From: Pararhizobium_B sp051960215
GTDB taxonomy: Bacteria; Pseudomonadota; Alphaproteobacteria; Rhizobiales; Rhizobiaceae
Assembly (NCBI GenBank): GCA_051960215.1
Contig: JBQCEN010000002.1
Coordinates: 1-12,604 of the forward strand
Direction of reading: 5' to 3'
DNA length: 12,604 bases
Part shown: positions 1-6,499 of the stretch, one piece after another
Layout of the letters: each line of letters starts with the position of its first letter
How positions within the stretch are numbered: position 1 is the stretch's first letter
Translations under genes and position numbers: made by a program
Notes under the pieces: model-generated
What the model was told of the DNA's origin: nothing
Database searches by the model: none
What the model saw: only the letters and a program-made list of their open reading frames with translations

Positions 1-160
1 AGTGCTTACAGCCGAGCGCCGATGACCGACAGGCAAGGCACGAAAGCGGAACGATGACGATGACGATCAGGTAGTCTAGGTAGAAGCCGAGCGCCATTAC
101 GAAACCCGGAAGGACGCTCGGCTTTGCCCATCGCCACCCGCTGGCACGGGAGGCGCTCAT
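1..160 (-). CDS. cysT: Sulfate ABC transporter permease CysT, N-terminal part (runs off the left edge)
   Basis: Only the first 53 codons are visible, starting at ATG 160..158, 4 bp after the sbp stop codon. The translation begins MSASRASGWRWAKPSVLPGF, which fits the cytoplasmic N-terminus of CysT/CysU permeases; a hydrophobic stretch follows as the first membrane helix. CysT pairs with CysW and the ATPase CysA to import sulfate or thiosulfate delivered by the periplasmic binding protein, so its place directly after sbp agrees. From about residue 21 onward the peptide departs from what I remember of the family: it has Val-Met, a Tyr and an Asp inside the presumed helix, and three Cys near the end. 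Codons such as GTA, CTA and TGT are unlike the neighbouring genes. This may be low-quality sequence at a contig end or a decaying gene. The identity rests on the N-terminus and on context. Confidence 0.62.
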   Translation of the reverse strand, partial: MSASRASGWRWAKPSVLPGFVMALGFYLDYLIVIVIVPLSCLACRSSALGCKH

Positions 161-164
161 GCGG

Positions 165-1190
165 TTACTGCCCCGGCTTGTAGAGCTGGTCGAAGATGCC
201 GCCGTCGCCGAAGAATTCCGGCTGCGCTTTGGCCCAGCCGCCGAAATCGGCGATCGTCGCAAGCTTGAGCTTCGGGAACCGCTTCAGGTCCTCCGGATCG
301 GCCGCCTTGGGGTTATAGGGGCGGTAGTAGTGGTGGGCGGCGATCTTCTGCCCCTCGTCGGAATAGAGGTACTTGAGATAGGCCTCGGCCACCTTGCGGG
401 TGCCATGGGCGTCGACGTTCTTGTCGACGAGAGCGACCGGCGGCTCCGCCTTGATCGAGACGGAGGGGACGACGATCTCGAACTTGTCCTTGCCGAACTC
501 GTCGAGGGAGAGGAACGCCTCGTTCTCCCAGGCGATCAGCACGTCGCCGATGCCGCGCTGGACGAAGGTCGTCGTCGCGCCCCGCGCGCCGGTGTCGAGG
601 ACGGGGACGTGGCGGAAGAGGTCCGCGATATAGGCGCGGATCTTCTGGTCGTCGCCGTCCGACTGCTCGCGCGCCCAGGCCCAGGCGGCGAGGAAGTTCC
701 AGCGGGCGCCGCCGGAGGTCTTGGGGTTCGGCGTCACCACCTGCACCCCGTCCTTCACGAGATCGCCCCAGTCGTGGATGTTCTTCGGGTTGCCCTGGCG
801 CACGAGGAAGACGATCGTCGAGGTGTAGGGGCTGCTGTTGTTCGGCAGGCGGCTCTCCCAGTCCTTGGCGATCCTGCCCGTCTTCTTCGCGATGCTGTCG
901 ATATCGGCCTGAAGCGCCAGCGTCACGACGTCGGCCGGCAGCCCGTCGATGACGGCGCGGGCCTGGGCGCCGGAGCCGCCATGCGACTGCTGGATGCGGA
1001 TCGTCTCGCCGGTCTCTGCTTTCCAGTGCCGGGCGAAAGCGGCGTCGTAGTCCTTGTAGAGTTCGCGCGTCGGATCATAGGAGACGTTGAGGAGGGAGTC
1101 GGCCGCAAAGGCGAAGCCCAGTCCCACGAACTGCACGGAGCCGGCGATGAGCGCGGCCACGAACAGCTTCGACAATCGAAATCCGGTCAT
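165..1190 (-). CDS. sbp: Periplasmic sulfate-binding protein of the sulfate ABC importer
   Basis: 341 aa. The protein binds sulfate (possibly thiosulfate) in the periplasm and delivers it to the CysT-CysW-CysA importer. A Sec signal peptide spans about residues 1-29 (positive N-terminus, hydrophobic core, AFA before Ala-Asp). Family motifs are clear: LLNVSYDPTRE at 33-43, QSHGGSG at 68-74, NPKTSGGAR at 155-163 and WENEA at 221-225; the Ser/Gly and Trp residues of these motifs contact sulfate in the Salmonella protein. The ATG at 1190 is preferred over the in-frame ATG at 1202 because GGAGGT (1200..1195) sits 4 nt before it, inside the longer reading. cysT follows after 4 bp, so the two are probably co-transcribed. 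A candidate promoter and an inverted-repeat operator lie just upstream (1214-1265). Sbp and CysP are paralogues, so the exact symbol is less sure than the function. Confidence 0.93.
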   Translation of the reverse strand: MTGFRLSKLFVAALIAGSVQFVGLGFAFAADSLLNVSYDPTRELYKDYDAAFARHWKAETGETIRIQQSHGGSGAQARAVIDGLPADVVTLALQADIDSIAKKTGRIAKDWESRLPNNSSPYTSTIVFLVRQGNPKNIHDWGDLVKDGVQVVTPNPKTSGGARWNFLAAWAWAREQSDGDDQKIRAYIADLFRHVPVLDTGARGATTTFVQRGIGDVLIAWENEAFLSLDEFGKDKFEIVVPSVSIKAEPPVALVDKNVDAHGTRKVAEAYLKYLYSDEGQKIAAHHYYRPYNPKAADPEDLKRFPKLKLATIADFGGWAKAQPEFFGDGGIFDQLYKPGQ

Positions 1191-1213
1191 GTCTACCTCC
1201 ATGGTTAGCAGGC

Positions 1214-1238
1214 ATACTCTACCGACTTAGTAGAGTAT
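1214..1238. promoter_or_regulatory. Perfect 9-bp inverted repeat, candidate Rrf2 operator in front of sbp
   Basis: ATACTCTAC (1214-1222) and GTAGAGTAT (1230-1238) are exact reverse complements separated by the 7-bp spacer CGACTTA. A dyad of about 25 bp fits the size of sites bound by Rrf2-family dimers such as IscR and CymR. It overlaps the candidate -10 box and start point of sbp, so bound protein should repress. The regulator gene is immediately upstream, and a degenerate copy occurs before that gene. No T-run follows on either strand, so a terminator is less likely. Binding by this particular regulator is inferred. Confidence 0.7.
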
Positions 1239-1265
1239 TAGACGATGGAGGATGTGCTTTTTCAA
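1237..1265 (-). promoter_or_regulatory. Candidate sigma-70-type promoter of sbp
   Basis: On the minus strand, TTGAAA (1265..1260; 5 of 6 match to TTGACA) and TCTAAT (1242..1237; 5 of 6 match to TATAAT) are separated by 17 bp. Transcription would start near 1230, about 40 bp before the sbp ATG and inside the inverted repeat at 1214-1238. The placement and spacing are good, but no start site has been measured. Confidence 0.6.
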
Positions 1266-1290
1266 GAGGGGCGGGGAAATCCAATTCCGC

Positions 1291-1737
1291 TCAGGAGGCG
1301 GCTTGGGCAATCCGCTGCTTCGACGGATCGGCGAGACTGTCGGCGATCGTGGTGCCGTCGAGGACGTTGCGCGTCGCTTCGGCGACATTTGCGAAGACCC
1401 GCCTTACCTCGCACGAAACCTCGTCGGCGCAGTCGTCGCAGCGCCGGTAGGCGATCCGGCTCAGGCAGGGAAGGGGCGCGATCGGCCCGTCGACGATCCG
1501 CATGATCTCGCCGAAGGTGATCTCGTCGGCCGGCCGCAGGAGCAGGTAGCCACCCGTCTTGCCGCGCCGGCTCGCCACGATGCCATGGTGCTTCAGGTCG
1601 AGCAGGATCTGCTCGAGGAACTTCTTCGGGATCTTCTGCTCGGTCGCGATCTCCGAGATCAGCATCGTGCCGTCGCCCGCGGCACGGGCGAGCGCAACCA
1701 GGGCTCTGAGCGCGTATTTCGCCTTCTGGGAGATCAT
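1291..1737 (-). CDS. Rrf2-family transcriptional regulator, probably of sulfate uptake
   Basis: 148 aa. The N-terminus MISQKAKYALRALVALA is the Rrf2-family start, followed by a winged helix-turn-helix (about residues 10-66) containing IPKKFLEQILLDLKHHGIV and the wing RRGKTGGYLL. The family binds dyads as dimers; members with three conserved Cys carry an Fe-S cluster (IscR, NsrR, RirA). Here Cys91, Cys100, Cys103 and Cys109 lie in the usual cysteine region, but their spacing differs from the classical C-x5-C-x5-C of IscR. Start chosen at ATG 1737, where family homology begins; the open frame continues upstream without similarity. The gene precedes sbp by 100 bp on the same strand, and matching operator-like sites lie before both, suggesting autoregulation plus control of sulfate uptake. 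A cysteine- or O-acetylserine-responsive CymR-like role and an Fe-S sensor are both possible. The domain call is firm; the regulon is inferred. Confidence 0.9.
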   Translation of the reverse strand: MISQKAKYALRALVALARAAGDGTMLISEIATEQKIPKKFLEQILLDLKHHGIVASRRGKTGGYLLLRPADEITFGEIMRIVDGPIAPLPCLSRIAYRRCDDCADEVSCEVRRVFANVAEATRNVLDGTTIADSLADPSKQRIAQAAS

Positions 1738-1759
1738 CGCAGGCAGGTGTTTCAGCGGT

Positions 1760-1782
1760 AAGTCGATCTGGGCAGTAGAGTA
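1760..1782 (-). promoter_or_regulatory. Degenerate operator copy overlapping a candidate promoter of the Rrf2 regulator
   Basis: On the minus strand TACTCTAC (1782..1775) repeats the left arm of the sbp operator exactly. After the same 7-bp spacer length comes ATCGACTT (1767..1760), which matches 4 of 8 positions of the expected GTAGAGTA arm. A weak promoter TTGCCC (1805..1800), 17 bp, TACTCT (1782..1777) would have its -10 box inside this site. It points to autoregulation of the Rrf2 gene with lower affinity than at sbp. One arm alone could occur by chance; the placement makes that less likely. Confidence 0.45.
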
Positions 1783-1824
1783 ATGCCGCAAGCATGGCGG
1801 GGCAAGGCGCCTCGGCGGCGGAAA

Positions 1825-1841
1825 CGACGGAAAATCCGTCG
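1825..1841. repeat. 17-nt palindrome (7-bp arms, 3-nt centre) in the divergent intergenic region
   Basis: CGACGGA (1825-1831) and TCCGTCG (1835-1841) are perfect complements around AAA. The site lies between the divergent Rrf2 and phosphoribosyltransferase genes; this 226-bp gap otherwise holds the operator copy and an 11-bp palindrome TTTGGGCCAAA at 1843-1853. It could be a protein-binding dyad or a small RNA hairpin. No function can be assigned. Confidence 0.4.
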
Positions 1842-1963
1842 GTTTGGGCCAAATCCAACCTCGTTTGGCGTTGATCGCAAGGGCGACCGCACCAAAATCT
1901 CTCAAGGAGAGGCGGGGTCTGCGTTGGCAGGCCCGACCGCGCCATTCCACCGGAGGAAGAACA

Positions 1964-2641
1964 ATGCCCTTCGTCGATCGCAGGGATGCCGGGCGACGGC
2001 TTGCCGCTGCGCTCGGCGCTCTGAAGGGCGAGGAGGCGGTCGTGCTCGCCATGCCGCGTGGCGGGGTCCCCGTGGCAGCCGAGATCGCACGGAGCCTCGG
2101 TGCGCCGCTCGACGTGACGCTGGTTCGCAAGATCGGCGTTCCGTCGCATCCGGAGCTTGCCATGGGCGCCGTCGTCGATGGCGGCGATCCGGTGGTCGTG
2201 CGCAACGACGACGTCATCCGGGCCGCCCGCATTGCGGCGCGCGACTTCGATGACGTCTGCCGCAGGGAACTGGCCGAGATCGAACGGCGGCGACAGCGCT
2301 ACCGGGGCGCGGTGCCGCCGGCCGAGGTCGCCGGCCGGACCGTCGTCCTCGTCGACGACGGCATCGCGACCGGCGCGACCATGCGCGCGGCGCTCCGGGG
2401 GCTTCGCCAGCGCCGGCCGAAGCGGATCGTCGTGGCGATCCCGCTCGCGCCGCACGAAGCCGTCGCCGAACTTCGCGGCGAGGCGGACGTTGTCGTCTGT
2501 CTGGAAGAGCCTGCGTTCTTCGAGGCGATCGGTTGCCACTACGAGGATTTCCGCCAATTGAACGATGACGACGTCGTGTCGATCCTCGGTGCAGTCCGCT
2601 CCGAGACGGGGCGGCCCGAAGGGAGGCCGTTCAGCCCTTGA
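1964..2641 (+). CDS. Phosphoribosyltransferase-fold protein (predicted, stand-alone)
   Basis: 225 aa. The PRPP-binding loop of type I phosphoribosyltransferases is clear: VVLVDDGIATGAT at residues 127-139, with the Asp-Asp pair and the Thr-Gly-Ala-Thr turn. PRGGVPVA (31-38) and RKIGVPSHPELAMGAV (55-70) mark the 'predicted phosphoribosyltransferase' group (COG1926), which in some bacteria is fused to a dienelactone-hydrolase domain; here it is alone and complete. The true substrate of this group is not established to my knowledge. Start chosen at ATG 1964 because GGAGGA (1952-1957) lies 6 nt before it; a longer in-frame reading from 1844 has no such site and looks non-coding. It is transcribed away from the Rrf2 gene and lies about 90 bp before the ABC exporter genes on the same strand, so co-transcription is possible but not shown. 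Confidence 0.85.
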   Translation: MPFVDRRDAGRRLAAALGALKGEEAVVLAMPRGGVPVAAEIARSLGAPLDVTLVRKIGVPSHPELAMGAVVDGGDPVVVRNDDVIRAARIAARDFDDVCRRELAEIERRRQRYRGAVPPAEVAGRTVVLVDDGIATGATMRAALRGLRQRRPKRIVVAIPLAPHEAVAELRGEADVVVCLEEPAFFEAIGCHYEDFRQLNDDDVVSILGAVRSETGRPEGRPFSP

Positions 2642-2732
2642 CCCCGGGCGCCGGGAAGCGTTCATTGACGCTCCGATCCCGCCGCGGGCCGCGCCTTTTC
2701 CGCGTCCGCCGTCCGGGCGTCCCTGAGACAGT

Positions 2733-4643
2733 TTGGACAGATTTTTGAGCAGCGAAGCGAAAAGCGACGTGCCGAGGCGAAGCGATTCCCCCGCCGCGTC
2801 GGTACAGACGACATGGGGCGAAGGTCTCGGCGTTCTCTTCCGCATCACCCGGATGGCGTTCGCCCATCCCTGGCAGGTGGCCTGCGCCTTCGGCGGAACA
2901 TTCGCCGCCGCCGCCCTGCAACTTTCGATCCCGCGGCTTCTCGGGCGCGCGGTCGACGAGACGCAGATGGTGGTCCACGGCGGGGCGGCGGGCCAGGCGG
3001 CGGAGAACGCGCTCTGGCTCACGGCATCGCTTCTCCTCGCCGTCAGCGCGCTCCGCGGCGCCTTCACCATGCTGCAGAACTATTATGGCGAGGCCGTTGG
3101 ACACCACATCGGCTACCAGCTCCGGCTGGCTTTCTACGAGAAGATCCAGCGCCTGAGCTTCAGCTTCCACGACCGGGTCCATTCCGGCGACCTGATTACC
3201 GTGGGGATGCTCGACCTCGAGGGTGTCCGGATGTTCTTCTCGACCGGCCTGGTGCGCCTGCTTCTCCTGACGCTGCTGATCGGGCTCGGCGCATTCCTGC
3301 TTCTGTCGACCGATGTCGTGCTCGGGCTCCTGTCGCTGAGCTTCGTGCCGTTCGTCGCCTGGCGCTCGTCCGTCGTCCGGCTAAGGCTGCGGGCGGCGTG
3401 GCTGACGCTGCAGGAGTGGCTCGCCGTGCTGACCCGCATCATGGACGAGAACCTCAGCGGCATCCGCGTCGTGCGCGCCTTCGCCTCGCAGGACCACGAA
3501 CTCGAGAAGTTCGATCGCATCTCGCAGCAGGCGCTCGATCTCCAGCATGAGCGGATCGAACTCCGGGTGCGCAGCACCAGCGTCATGACGCTTTCCTTCT
3601 TCGTAGCCATGGGCCTGGTGCTGTTCGTCGGCGGCCACAAGGTGGCGGCGGGCGACATGAGCGTCGGCACGCTCGCCTCCTTCCTCGCCTTCATGACGAT
3701 CCTGCAGATGCCGGTGCGCCAGATCGGCATGATGGTGAACGCCTTTGCGCGCGGCTCCACCTGCGGCACGCGGCTCTTCGATCTCCTCGACCTCGATATC
3801 GACATCCGCGACGCGCCGAATGCGCGCGACCTCTTGGTCGATGAGGGCGTCGTGCGCTTCGACCGCGTCGACTTCGCCTATCCGGCGCAGCCGGACCGGC
3901 CGGTGCTCAAGGGCGTCAGCTTCGCGGCGCGGCGCGGCGAGACCATCGGCATCGTCGGTCCGCCCGGCAGCGGCAAGTCGACGGTCGCAAGCCTGCTCCC
4001 GCGCTTCTACGACGTCACCGGCGGAGCGATCACCATCGACGGCCAGGACGTGCGCACCGTCACGCTGTCGTCGCTGCGCCGCGCGATCGGTATCGTGCAG
4101 CAGGACTCCTTCCTCTTCACGACGACGATCGAGAACAACATCGCCTATGGCGATCCCTGGGCGAACGGCTCGCGGGTGGAGCGGGCAAGCGAATCGGCGC
4201 AGCTCCACAACTACGTGCTCGGCCTGCCGGAGGGCTACGGCACCATCGTCGGCGAACGCGGCGTGTCGCTTTCGGGCGGCCAGCGGCAGCGGCTTTCGAT
4301 CGCCCGCGTTCTGATGCTCAAGCCGCCGATCATCATCTTCGACGATTCCACCGCGGCGGTCGACGCGGGTACGGAACAGCGCATCCGCGCCTCGATGCGT
4401 GAGCTTTCGCGCGACAGCGTGACGATCGTCATCGCGCACCGGCTCTCCTCACTGATGCACGCCGACGAGATCCTCTTCCTCGAGGACGGGGTGGTGGTCG
4501 AGCGCGGCACGTATGACGAACTTCTGGCGAAGGGCGGCCGCTACCGCGCGCTTCACGACCTGCAGGTGCGGCCGGGCGACGAAATGCTCGACGACATGGA
4601 AAGGCGGCGCGATGGACGCGGTACGCAAGCCTCGGTCCGCTGA
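2733..4643 (+). CDS. ABC exporter half-transporter with degenerate catalytic site (membrane domain plus ATPase)
   Basis: 636 aa from the first start, TTG 2733. A type IV exporter membrane domain (about residues 45-340, some six hydrophobic segments) is followed by an ATPase domain. Motifs: Walker A GPPGSGKST at 409-417, Q-loop Gln457, signature LSGGQ at 513-517, Walker B IIIFD at 533-537, and His569 of the H-loop. The residue after Walker B is Asp538, not the catalytic Glu, as in the impaired half of heterodimeric exporters such as TM287/288 and BmrCD. It overlaps the next gene by 32 bp, and that gene has the complementary pattern, so the two probably form one heterodimer in the inner membrane. 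The substrate is unknown; multidrug and lipid export are the usual roles. The start is uncertain: TTG 2745 and GTG 2769 are alternatives, and none has a strong Shine-Dalgarno site. Confidence 0.88.
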   Translation: MDRFLSSEAKSDVPRRSDSPAASVQTTWGEGLGVLFRITRMAFAHPWQVACAFGGTFAAAALQLSIPRLLGRAVDETQMVVHGGAAGQAAENALWLTASLLLAVSALRGAFTMLQNYYGEAVGHHIGYQLRLAFYEKIQRLSFSFHDRVHSGDLITVGMLDLEGVRMFFSTGLVRLLLLTLLIGLGAFLLLSTDVVLGLLSLSFVPFVAWRSSVVRLRLRAAWLTLQEWLAVLTRIMDENLSGIRVVRAFASQDHELEKFDRISQQALDLQHERIELRVRSTSVMTLSFFVAMGLVLFVGGHKVAAGDMSVGTLASFLAFMTILQMPVRQIGMMVNAFARGSTCGTRLFDLLDLDIDIRDAPNARDLLVDEGVVRFDRVDFAYPAQPDRPVLKGVSFAARRGETIGIVGPPGSGKSTVASLLPRFYDVTGGAITIDGQDVRTVTLSSLRRAIGIVQQDSFLFTTTIENNIAYGDPWANGSRVERASESAQLHNYVLGLPEGYGTIVGERGVSLSGGQRQRLSIARVLMLKPPIIIFDDSTAAVDAGTEQRIRASMRELSRDSVTIVIAHRLSSLMHADEILFLEDGVVVERGTYDELLAKGGRYRALHDLQVRPGDEMLDDMERRRDGRGTQASVR

Positions 4644-6498
4644 GACGGTGCCGTCCGAGCGGCCGCCGCTGGCTGTCGTCGGCTCCCACGTCGACCGCGA
4701 CGAGGAGATGTTCGGGCGCGTCTTCGACGGCCGTGTCGTCGGGCGGATCTGGGCTTTCGTGAAGCCGTACCGGCGGCTGATCGCGATCTCGGTCGCCGCC
4801 GTCCTCGTCTTCACGGCGACGCAGCTCATCATCCCGCTCGTCATCCGCTATGCGATCGACACCGGCATGGCCGGTGGCGATGCCGATCCATCGGCGCTCG
4901 AATGGGCGGGCGGCATCTTCGCGATCGTCATCCTCGTCAATTTCGTCGCGAGCTACGTGCAGGAGAGCGTCGTCGGCAAGACGGCGGAGCGCGTGCTCTT
5001 CGACCTGCGCCGGGCGATGTTCGAGCACCTGCAGAAGGTCTCGCTCTCTTTCATGGACAAGACCGAGGTCGGCCGGCTGATGTCGCGCCTCCAGGGCGAC
5101 GTCAACTCGATGCAGGAGTTCCTCGAAACTTCGGTGCTCGCCGTCGGCGACATCGCGCTGCTCTTCGGCATCGTCGGCGTCATGCTCTGGCTCGACGCGC
5201 GCCTCGGGCTGATGACGCTCGCGGTCATCCCGGTGCTCTTCGTCGTGCGCATCATCTGGCTGCCGCGTGCCCGCCAGGCCTTCATGCGGGCGCACGAGAC
5301 GAACTCGCTCGCCAACGGCGCGCTCGCGGAAGGCATCAACGGCGTGCGCGCCGTGCAGAGCATGGACCGGCAGCGTACGAATTTCATGCTGTACGACGAC
5401 AAGGCGAGGGCAAATCTCGAATCCCACCTGGTCGCGGCGCGCTACGCGCAGGTCATGGTGCCGATCGTCGACACGCTGACCGGCATCGCCATGGCGGTCG
5501 TCGTCGTCGCAGGCGGGTCGCTGGTCGTCCACGGCAGCCTCGACGTCGGCGTCATGGTCGCCTTCCTCTTCTACATCCAGCGCTTCTTCGATCCCATCCG
5601 ATCGCTCACCATGCAGTATTCGGTGATGCAGCGCGCCATGGCGTCGGGCCAGCGGATCACCGAGGTCCTCGACGTTCCGATCGACGTCAGGGACGCGCCG
5701 GACGCGACGCCGCTGTCGCCGGACAACGACGGCTCCGTCGCCTTCGATCACGTGACCTTCGGCTACGATCCGGCGCATCCGGTGCTGAAGGACGTCAGCT
5801 TCCGCGTGCGCCCGGGCGAGACGGTGGCGCTCGTCGGGCCGACGGGTTCGGGCAAGTCGAGCGCCATGGCACTTGTCCACCGCTTCTACGACGTGCAGCA
5901 GGGCAGCGTCAGCGTCGGCGGCCACGACGTGCGTTCGCTGACACAGGAATCGCTTGGCCGCCAGATCGCCATGGTGCTGCAGGAGCCGTTCCTCTTCACC
6001 GGCTCGGTCGTCGAGAACGTGCGCTACAACAAGACCGACGCGACGCGCGAGGAGGTGATCGAAGCTTGCAAGACCGTCGGCGCGCACGATTTCATCGTCC
6101 GGCTCCCGGACGGTTACGACACCGAGCTCGGCCAGCGCGGCGGCAACCTGTCGCTCGGCCAGCGGCAGCTCCTGAGCTTCGCCCGCGCGCTGATCGCGGA
6201 CGCGAAGATCCTCGTCCTCGACGAGGCGACGGCCAATATCGACAGCTATACGGAGATGCTGATCCAGAAGGCGCTGACGCGGCTCCTCAAGGGGCGCACC
6301 GGCCTCGTCATCGCGCATCGGCTGGCGACGATCCGCGGCGCCGACCGGATCGTCGTGCTGAAGGACGGCCGGATCGTCGAGACCGGCAACCACGACGCGC
6401 TGATGGCAAAGGGCGGGCTCTACGCCACGCTCTATACCCTCAATTACGCGTCCTTCGACGACATTCCGGCCACCGTCTTCTCCGAATCCTCGACCTGA
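4612..6498 (+). CDS. ABC exporter half-transporter, catalytic partner (membrane domain plus ATPase)
   Basis: 628 aa. A membrane domain (about residues 45-340) is followed by an ATPase domain: Walker A GPTGSGKSS at 409-417, Q-loop Gln457, signature LSLGQ at 513-517, Walker B ILVLD at 533-537 with catalytic Glu538, and His569. The signature departs from LSGGQ at its third residue while the Glu is intact, the reverse of the upstream partner. In a heterodimer, its Walker motifs would face the normal LSGGQ of the partner to make the active site. Start chosen at ATG 4612, with GGAAAGG (4598-4604) 7 nt upstream; the open frame extends back to 4513 but that part only reads the partner gene out of frame. 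The 32-bp overlap suggests translational coupling. The stop codon lies one base from the rhaI stop on the other strand. The substrate is unknown. Confidence 0.92.
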   Translation: MDAVRKPRSAETVPSERPPLAVVGSHVDRDEEMFGRVFDGRVVGRIWAFVKPYRRLIAISVAAVLVFTATQLIIPLVIRYAIDTGMAGGDADPSALEWAGGIFAIVILVNFVASYVQESVVGKTAERVLFDLRRAMFEHLQKVSLSFMDKTEVGRLMSRLQGDVNSMQEFLETSVLAVGDIALLFGIVGVMLWLDARLGLMTLAVIPVLFVVRIIWLPRARQAFMRAHETNSLANGALAEGINGVRAVQSMDRQRTNFMLYDDKARANLESHLVAARYAQVMVPIVDTLTGIAMAVVVVAGGSLVVHGSLDVGVMVAFLFYIQRFFDPIRSLTMQYSVMQRAMASGQRITEVLDVPIDVRDAPDATPLSPDNDGSVAFDHVTFGYDPAHPVLKDVSFRVRPGETVALVGPTGSGKSSAMALVHRFYDVQQGSVSVGGHDVRSLTQESLGRQIAMVLQEPFLFTGSVVENVRYNKTDATREEVIEACKTVGAHDFIVRLPDGYDTELGQRGGNLSLGQRQLLSFARALIADAKILVLDEATANIDSYTEMLIQKALTRLLKGRTGLVIAHRLATIRGADRIVVLKDGRIVETGNHDALMAKGGLYATLYTLNYASFDDIPATVFSESST

Positions 6499-6499
6499 C

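Noticed and set aside
1214..1238. The 9-7-9 inverted repeat as a transcription terminator of the Rrf2 gene
   Set aside because: The stem is AT-rich, no T-run follows on the minus strand, and its position over the sbp promoter fits an operator better.
2656..2700. Possible terminator after the phosphoribosyltransferase gene (AGCGT/ACGCT stem; short GC stem followed by TTTT)
   Set aside because: The stems are only 4-5 bp and the T-run is short; not enough to call a terminator.
1262..3070. A 602-codon open frame on the minus strand across the Rrf2, phosphoribosyltransferase and exporter starts
   Set aside because: It crosses an intergenic region and reads the Rrf2 gene out of frame; no domain is visible.
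4429..6393. A 654-codon open frame on the minus strand opposite the exporter genes
   Set aside because: Low-complexity Arg/Asp/His/Val-rich translation with no domain, spanning the overlap of two real genes on the other strand.
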